DNA from: Siderastrea radians
Taxonomy: Eukaryota; Cnidaria; Anthozoa; Scleractinia; Rhizangiidae
Direction: 5' to 3'
DNA length: 64,000 nt
NCBI GenBank assembly: GCA_964017195.1
Contig: OZ024895.1
Span: 30,222,375 to 30,286,374, forward strand
Shown: one piece after another, positions 58,996-64,000 of the stretch
How the letters are laid out: the number at the start of each line of letters is the position of its first letter
Position numbering within the stretch: the stretch's first letter is position 1
Notes under the pieces: model-generated
What the model saw: the letters and a program-made list of their open reading frames with translations, nothing else
What the model was told of the DNA's origin: nothing
The model's database searches: none
Made by a program: the position numbers and the translations under genes

Positions 58996-58997
<2 letters not shown>
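57623..58997 (-). mobile_element. Repeat unit U2, inverted
   Basis: Mirror copy of U1 with small indels. Terminal hairpin at about 58880-58995. Confidence 0.85.
58432..58743 (+). CDS. Small ORF conserved between repeat units U2 and U3
   Basis: 103 codons. Starts MFLATVILLLSC, a signal-peptide-like stretch, then SSIKHAHDGSVVRTDYKLVQ and QLQQLYGEIVQLQSALNDDY, helical. The U3 copy (60424-60110, minus) keeps about 85 codons with few replacements, then the frame differs; in U1 it is broken earlier. No family recognised. It could be chance conservation of recent repeats. Confidence 0.35.
   Translation: MFLATVILLLSCIENTSSSSTVQICSVFSSIKHAHDGSVVRTDYKLVQFQLQQLYGEIVQLQSALNDDYNSVQEKSNMYHISEPIIRRFFTFEQFSSIHSALQ

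Positions 58998-59060
<63 letters not shown>
58998..59060. repeat. (TA)n microsatellite
   Basis: About 30 TA units between U2 and the palindrome. Confidence 0.95.
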
Positions 59061-59063
<3 letters not shown>

Positions 59064-59116
59064 TTGATTTGCAGAACTGCTGTCAGAGTGCTCAATAGAA
59101 AAACTAGAGCATAAAT

Positions 59117-59781
59117 ATTAGAACACAGTCTGATCAACTGAAGATTAGACTTGGCATTTTTATTACTAAATAGTTTCGTACCGCACAATTTGTACGGCAC
59201 TCATCGGATAAAATTGCCAAATGTAAAGATTACAACGCTACACTGGTATATAAGGACGCTCGATGAGAAGGAAAGTATAAAATTACAACGGTTTTTCGGG
59301 ACAATGAAAGCTTATGACAAAGATAATTGTAAAGTATAAAATTACAACGGTTACAACAAATGCTTAAAAAATGCGTGACAATGGAAGTTTTGAAATCTAA
59401 ATAAACAGTTGCTATTGACGAAATGAACTAATAACCTCCTGTAGACACGCAAACAAATTCCTGCTCAAAAACTTCAAACCCGTCACGCAATAGCAACTGT
59501 TTATTTAGATTTCAAAACTTCCATTGTCACGCATTTTTTAAGCATTTGTTGTAACCGTTGTAATTTTATACTTTACAATTATCTTTGTCATAAGCTTTCA
59601 TTGTCCCGAAAAACCGTTGTAATTTTATACTTTCCTTCTCATCGAGCGTCCTTATATACCAGTGTAGCGTTGTAATCTTTACATTTGGCAATTTTATCCG
59701 ATGAGTGCCGTACAAATTGTGCGGTACGAAACTATTTAGTAATAAAAATGCCAAGTCTAATCTTCAGTTGATCAGACTGTG

Positions 59782-59788
<7 letters not shown>
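59117..59788. repeat. Near-perfect palindrome, about 300-bp arms
   Basis: Arms 59117-59417 and 59490-59788 are inverted copies; both contain the same 62-codon frame on opposite strands, so identity is very high. The spacer is about 72 bp. It sits between two (TA)n tracts and units U2 and U3. Confidence 0.92.
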
Positions 59789-59821
<33 letters not shown>

Positions 59822-59834
59822 TATATATATATAT
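59789..59834. repeat. (TA)n microsatellite
   Basis: TA repeat with one GATA interruption between palindrome and U3. Confidence 0.95.
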
Positions 59835-61180
59835 TTAACAATTATTCTACGAGGGCGCGCTGGATATCGAATGATAGATAACCAACGAGGCGCGTAGCGC
59901 CGAGTTGGTTATAATCATTTGATATCCAGCAAGCCCGAGTAGAATAATTGTTTTATTAAAAACTTAACCACTATTAAAAAAAAATCAAGAAAGAACGGGA
60001 AAAATGAGAAAAGAAATTTAAACGGAACAAGAATCGATCACATGACTGAACGAAAAAGGCGCCAAAACCTTGCGAAGTGTTGCAGCGTTTCATTGCAAAG
60101 CTGAATGAATCAATGAAAACTGCTTGAAAGTGAACAAACTAGCACACGCTTAGGAAAAAATCTTCTAATTATTCGCTCTGAAATATGGTACATGTTTGAT
60201 TTTTCCTGAACATTGTTGTAATCATCGTTCAAAGCGGATTGAAGCTGTACAATTTCACCATATAGCTGCTGGAGTTGAAACTGAACAAGTTTGTAATCTG
60301 TTCGCACAACGGAGCCATCATGTGCGTGTTTGATCGAACTGAAGACAGAACAAATTTGAACAGTTGAACTTGAAGAGGTAATTTCTATGCAGCTCAGATG
60401 CAAGATTACTGTAGCGAGGAACATTAGAATTCACCATCATAGTTTGTTAAACGCAAAGCGCAAAATGCAGTTGTACTCGGTTTAGAGGTTGCGGACGGAA
60501 TGGTAAAAACAACATTCAAACAACTGGAAAAGCGATTCAACTCCGTTTACATGGCATTCGATTTCTATCTGAGCATTTGGACCTGTTGGAACACAGAGCT
60601 ACAACAAGTGCAGGTAAACCAGTGTCAATTTTGCGTGTTAAAGCCGAAAAACAATCTCGCCCTTCCTTCTTGGTAGTTTGCAGCTGTATTTTTTTGGTAC
60701 TTGTTTAGACTCGCCATGAATGCTCCTGCCCCATTTCACTGCGTTTTATTTTATGTCTCGTCTTGATATTTTGAAGTGGAAATCCTTTCTGATAAAACTT
60801 ACCGTTTGTTCAATTTCAATGATCGACGTGACGATCGATGAAAGAAATTATAATTGTAAACACAACGCTTAATGCTTAATTTTCTATTTCTGCACAGTTT
60901 CTTCAAACACTTTTGACTTGTGTTAGACGACGCTGTTGGTGATGCTTTGCGGTGACGCTGTTGGAATTTCTGCTTGATTTAAATTCGCTGCCAAGTGATT
61001 TTTCTCGTCCATTTTTCTCGCCGGGTCGCTTGCGAGGAAAAAACTTTCCGCTCACTTTGTTGTTGAGTGTTCATTGACCATATTTGGTCGCAGCAGGTAT
61101 ATGAGCTGATAGCCTAGCTCCGTTGAGCCAATCAAAATGCTAGAAATCCAATATACCTAGTCCAGTTTTTAATAAATATA
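59835..61180 (+). mobile_element. Repeat unit U3
   Basis: Direct copy of U1, with deletions of about 60 bp near 60700 (a Cys-rich stretch seen in U1 and U2 is missing). Begins AACAATTATTCTACGAGGG and ends CCAGTTTTTAATAAATATA. Confidence 0.85.
60110..60424 (-). CDS. Small ORF in U3, partner of 58432-58743
   Basis: 104 codons, same start and helical middle as the U2 copy; the last 14 codons differ by frame. Function unknown. Confidence 0.3.
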   Translation of the reverse strand: MFLATVILHLSCIEITSSSSTVQICSVFSSIKHAHDGSVVRTDYKLVQFQLQQLYGEIVQLQSALNDDYNNVQEKSNMYHISERIIRRFFPKRVLVCSLSSSFH

Positions 61181-61970
61181 TATATATATATATATAAACT
61201 GAAATGTTACCGTCAAGAGTCCAACTCCAAGAAAGCGTTGTTGGTTTAAACAGCACTCAACGTTTCGACTTAGTGACGCTAGTTAAACTTTGGCATAAGC
61301 ATCGTAGACGATCGAGCGCGTGCGCGCGCTGTTCAATAATGTAAAATTTAAAATTGTAACTGCTTATAACGTCACCGCGGCAAAACGTCTGCACATGCGC
61401 TCACTTCGGTCATTTCCGGTTTCGAGCTTATGTTGTTCATTTTCATTCGGTGTTGTTTCGAACTGTCCGGGAACTGAATTCGCAGGGATGGCGCTCAAGT
61501 CCAGTAAGAGAAGAAAAATTCACCCTCGTGTGTTCCCGTTCTCCAAAAAAAAAAACACTGAAAACTGGTCATTTCACGTTGTTGCTTTGCAGAGGACGGA
61601 AAAGAAATGTACCAGAATGTGTAACGCACGTGCAGAGTCGTTGTTTAGCTCATTAAGGCCTATTGTTTTTCGACGTTCTCGTTGCCGTCGCTGTGGTGGT
61701 TGCTTAAACTCCCTAATGCCACTACAATGGCGACATGCGAACGTAAACTATCGACTTTCATGATGTTTTTCGCGTTGGGTGCAAGCCCGAAACTACGAGG
61801 TGCAAAGGTGTAGAAACAGATAAAACTATATTGAAGCTGCTCTGGATTTTTTAACCTTAAGTTTGATGTCTGGAGCTTAAGTTTTTCAAAATTCGCGGCC
61901 GGAACCCGAGTTTGTTATTCTTGCCAATAGTTTTCAATAGGGGAGCATTGACAAGAAGTAAAACTACAGC
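61181..61970. other. Unassigned; possible PLE tail and a basic ORF
   Basis: AACGTTTCGACTTAGTGACG near 61259 resembles an inverted PLE 3' motif. Around 61488 a frame MALKSSKRRKIHPRVFPF follows GC-rich DNA with an ACTTCGGTCATTTCCGG box, but it stops or shifts and I do not recognise it. Confidence 0.3.
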
Positions 61971-61974
61971 GCGT

Positions 61975-62790
61975 GTGCAGTGCATTTTGCCGCGGTGTCG
62001 CCCTGGTAGGCCTGTGATATCAGGGTGCAATACACCTACAGAGAAGATTTCCGAGTTTGTGGACTGTCAACTGAAACCTTTGGTACCGCAGATTCCTTCA
62101 TATGGTAAGGATACCAATGATTTTTTAACGAACTCAAAGATATTGGGAGGTTTCCGGATGGAGCGATTCTTGTTACTATTGAAGTCGTAGGACTTTACTC
62201 TCACATCCCCCACAGCGAAGGCTTGGCAGCGATTCGAAAGATTCTTAACAAAAGGACTAATCCAGAAATTGCTACAGGTGACATTGTTGAGCTGGCGGAG
62301 TTGCATTTTTGGTTCTTAGGAACAATAACTTTGAATTCAAGGACAACGTGTTGCAGCTATTGGTACAAGAATGGCGCCTGCCTATGCTAATATATTTATG
62401 CACGATCTTGAATCCAAGTTACTGGATTTGGCTCCAGTAAAGCCTCATGTGTGGCTACGATACATTGATGACATATTTATGGTATGGACGGCGGGAGAAG
62501 AGCGATTTCAAGATTTTTTCAGTGGATTAATCAATTTCATGACACCATAAAGTTTACATGGAACTGGTCACGAGAGTGCATTAACTTTTTGGATCTACAG
62601 GTTATTAACAACAGTGGTGTAATCGAAACGGATTTGTATACAAAGCGGACTGATAAACATCGGTACCTTTAACATACATCGTGTCACCCAAAGGGTTGTA
62701 AGCGAAGTATTCCATACGCACAGGCTGTTCGACTTAAAGAGGGGTGGATCCAGAGTAGTTCAAGTGATTTCCAGAAATCACTCAAATGTT
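61975..62790 (+). pseudogene. Penelope-like reverse transcriptase relic
   Basis: Frame pieces read CRPGRPVISGCNTPTEKISE, then (shifted) VGLYSHIPHSEGLAAIRKIL, then GTRMAPAYANIFMHDLESKL, RYIDDIFMVWTAG, INFLDLQVINNSGVIE and finally SCHPKGCKRSIPYAQ. These are RT motifs A (its Asp replaced: VVGLYS), B and C plus the thumb. At least three frame changes and a deletion before motif B are needed. The family differs from the 8.4-16.5 kb PLE. No endonuclease follows. Confidence 0.8.
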
Positions 62791-63315
62791 TCCAAATCTG
62801 CGTTTGTTATTTCAAAGGGTCTTTATTGTAGTTCAAGAAATCAATTATCCTCCTTGTTTTATTGTTTATTATGAAATAAAACAAAGATAAAAGCGTCGCA
62901 TCTCGTTATTCCGTCGATCACACAGCAAACCCAGCCCTTCTTGAGCAAATTTGACGAGTCTCCGTTCGCACGGTTTCGTCCCTTTGTCGATACTTCCGAG
63001 AACAACGCGAAAAAATTCGTAGGCACGACCGGAGAAAGTTTAATTTGTACCCAGTGGGTGGGACTGGATGGTATATGGATCTTGTCACAAATCACTCAAA
63101 ACCCACTTCGATTGGCCAGAAACACATTGTCTTGCGAACTACTCAAACTCGGTTGTGATTGGCTATTCAGGCTGTAAACTACCGTGGACACTACTGACAA
63201 TTGTATATAAAGGGAAGCCTCTCCCTGGAAGTCCTTTCGTTTGTTCTCGTTGAGTTCCGATTAGAGTTCATCGTCAACTTGCTACGGAGGATGACAAGAT
63301 TTTGATTTATAAACC
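62791..63315 (+). promoter_or_regulatory. 5' flank of the hAT transposase with TATA box
   Basis: TATATAAAG at 63204-63212 lies 104 bases upstream of the ATG and is followed by a leader without ATG. The outer terminal repeat of the element was not identified. Confidence 0.45.
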
Positions 63316-64000
63316 ATGGTTCGAGGCGATCCAGTTTGTCGGAAGGAGGACTTTTCTCAGTACGATATTGGCTTGGTTTTCAAGGACCAGGACAAGCTCA
63401 AGTTCATAGAGAATGTGTGGAAACCAGGTGAGCTATTTGACTTCCCAGTGTCAGTGGAATGTTCGAATTCTAACCGTCATTTTGTGCGGAGCTGGCTAAA
63501 AAGATTTCCCCGGCTAGCATACTCTAAATATCTCGATGGTGCATTTTGTTTACCGTGTGTTTTTTTGGAGTCCAGTGCGGGCGAAATTCGGATAATCTAG
63601 ACAAATTGTACAAGTCTCCACTCACACTTTGGACGTCCGCCATTTCACGTTTTACCAAACACGCGAGCGGGAAATGTGACATGCATAATTTTGCAATGAT
63701 TGCAATGGAGAATTTTCTGCGAAATATGACGAGAGAATCGGTCCCAATTGATCAACAGATCAACAACTTACTTCAACATCAAATCAAAAGAAATCGCGAA
63801 ATTCTGAAATCCCTTTTCAAAACAATATTTTTTTGCGGAAAAAACAACATCGCCCTCAGGGGTCCACGATATGATGATTCACAAAATGCCAGTCTTTCTG
63901 GAAACTTTCAGGCACTGTTAGAATTTCGAATTGACAGCGGCGACCAAACACTGCAACATCACCTGGAAATTGCGCTCAGAAATGCGTCATATATTTCCCA
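63316..64000 (+). pseudogene. hAT transposase, ZMYM1-like, 5' part (runs off window)
   Basis: MVRGDPVCRKEDFSQYDIGL opens the protein; FVRSWLKRFPRLAYSKYLDG and AFCLPCVFF form the TTF-type zinc-finger region; after a one-base shift in a T run near 63563-63570 the frame continues SPLTLWTSAISRFTKHASG, MHNFAMIAMENFLRN, FFCGKNNIALRGPRYDD and SGNFQALLEFRIDSGD, typical of ZMYM1-like hAT proteins (DUF4371). The catalytic region lies beyond the window. The single shift may be a real lesion or an error. Confidence 0.82.

Noticed and set aside
59151..59339. 62-aa ORF identical on both strands (also 59566-59754)
   Set aside because: Identity comes from the palindrome; no sign of protein family or selection.

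Overview
This looks like a window of a stony coral or other anthozoan nuclear genome. It is AT-rich and intron-bearing (GT-AG introns of 80 to 600 bases). It is packed with cnidarian-style repeats: Penelope-like elements (PLEs), a Gypsy LTR element, hAT, Mutator-like and Harbinger-like elements, many MITEs, and microsatellites. Assignment to coral is inference from this mix; no bacterial gene organisation is present.

Layout. 0-4.7 kb: a decayed MULE/SWIM transposase-like gene, split by a 1.8 kb transposon with 9-bp target duplications that carries a RecQ-like helicase piece. 4.7-8.4 kb: simple repeats and a 747-bp element with a tRNA-like segment. 8.4-16.5 kb: two near-identical PLE reverse-transcriptase copies facing opposite ways, one with an intact 815-aa ORF, separated by a 1.7 kb inverted-repeat element. 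16.5-21.7 kb: intergenic DNA and short repeats. 21.7-33.2 kb: minus-strand 3' exons of a membrane protein made of calcium-binding EGF modules, ending in a transmembrane exon; a complete but defective Gypsy element (26.16-30.61 kb) sits in one intron. 33.4-39.2 kb: PLE endonuclease fragments, PLE 3' tails in inverted pairs, a Harbinger-like element and a predicted hammerhead ribozyme. 39.3-42.2 kb: a large foldback. 42.2-46.7 kb: an 11-exon DDE-integrase-derived gene, apparently dead (element inserted in an exon, frameshift, nonsense codon). 47.5-50.3 kb: a minus-strand HECT-type ubiquitin ligase with SAM-like, UIM-like and UBX-like parts, with one frameshift. 50.4-54.2 kb: nested MITEs (one again with 9-bp duplications and a helicase relic), tandem repeats, and a lone first exon. 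54.2-61.2 kb: a hexamer satellite, a PLE tail, and three copies of a 1.4 kb repeat arranged around (TA)n tracts and a near-perfect palindrome. 61.2-64 kb: a PLE reverse-transcriptase relic and the start of a hAT (ZMYM1-like) transposase running off the end.

Only two host-like coding loci seem present (EGF membrane protein, HECT ligase), plus two probably transposase-derived genes (MULE/SWIM and DDE integrase) that carry disabling lesions. The rest is mobile DNA, much of it nested, so insertion order can be read from interrupted reading frames and target-site duplications. No operons, CRISPR arrays, rRNA or standard tRNA genes were seen.
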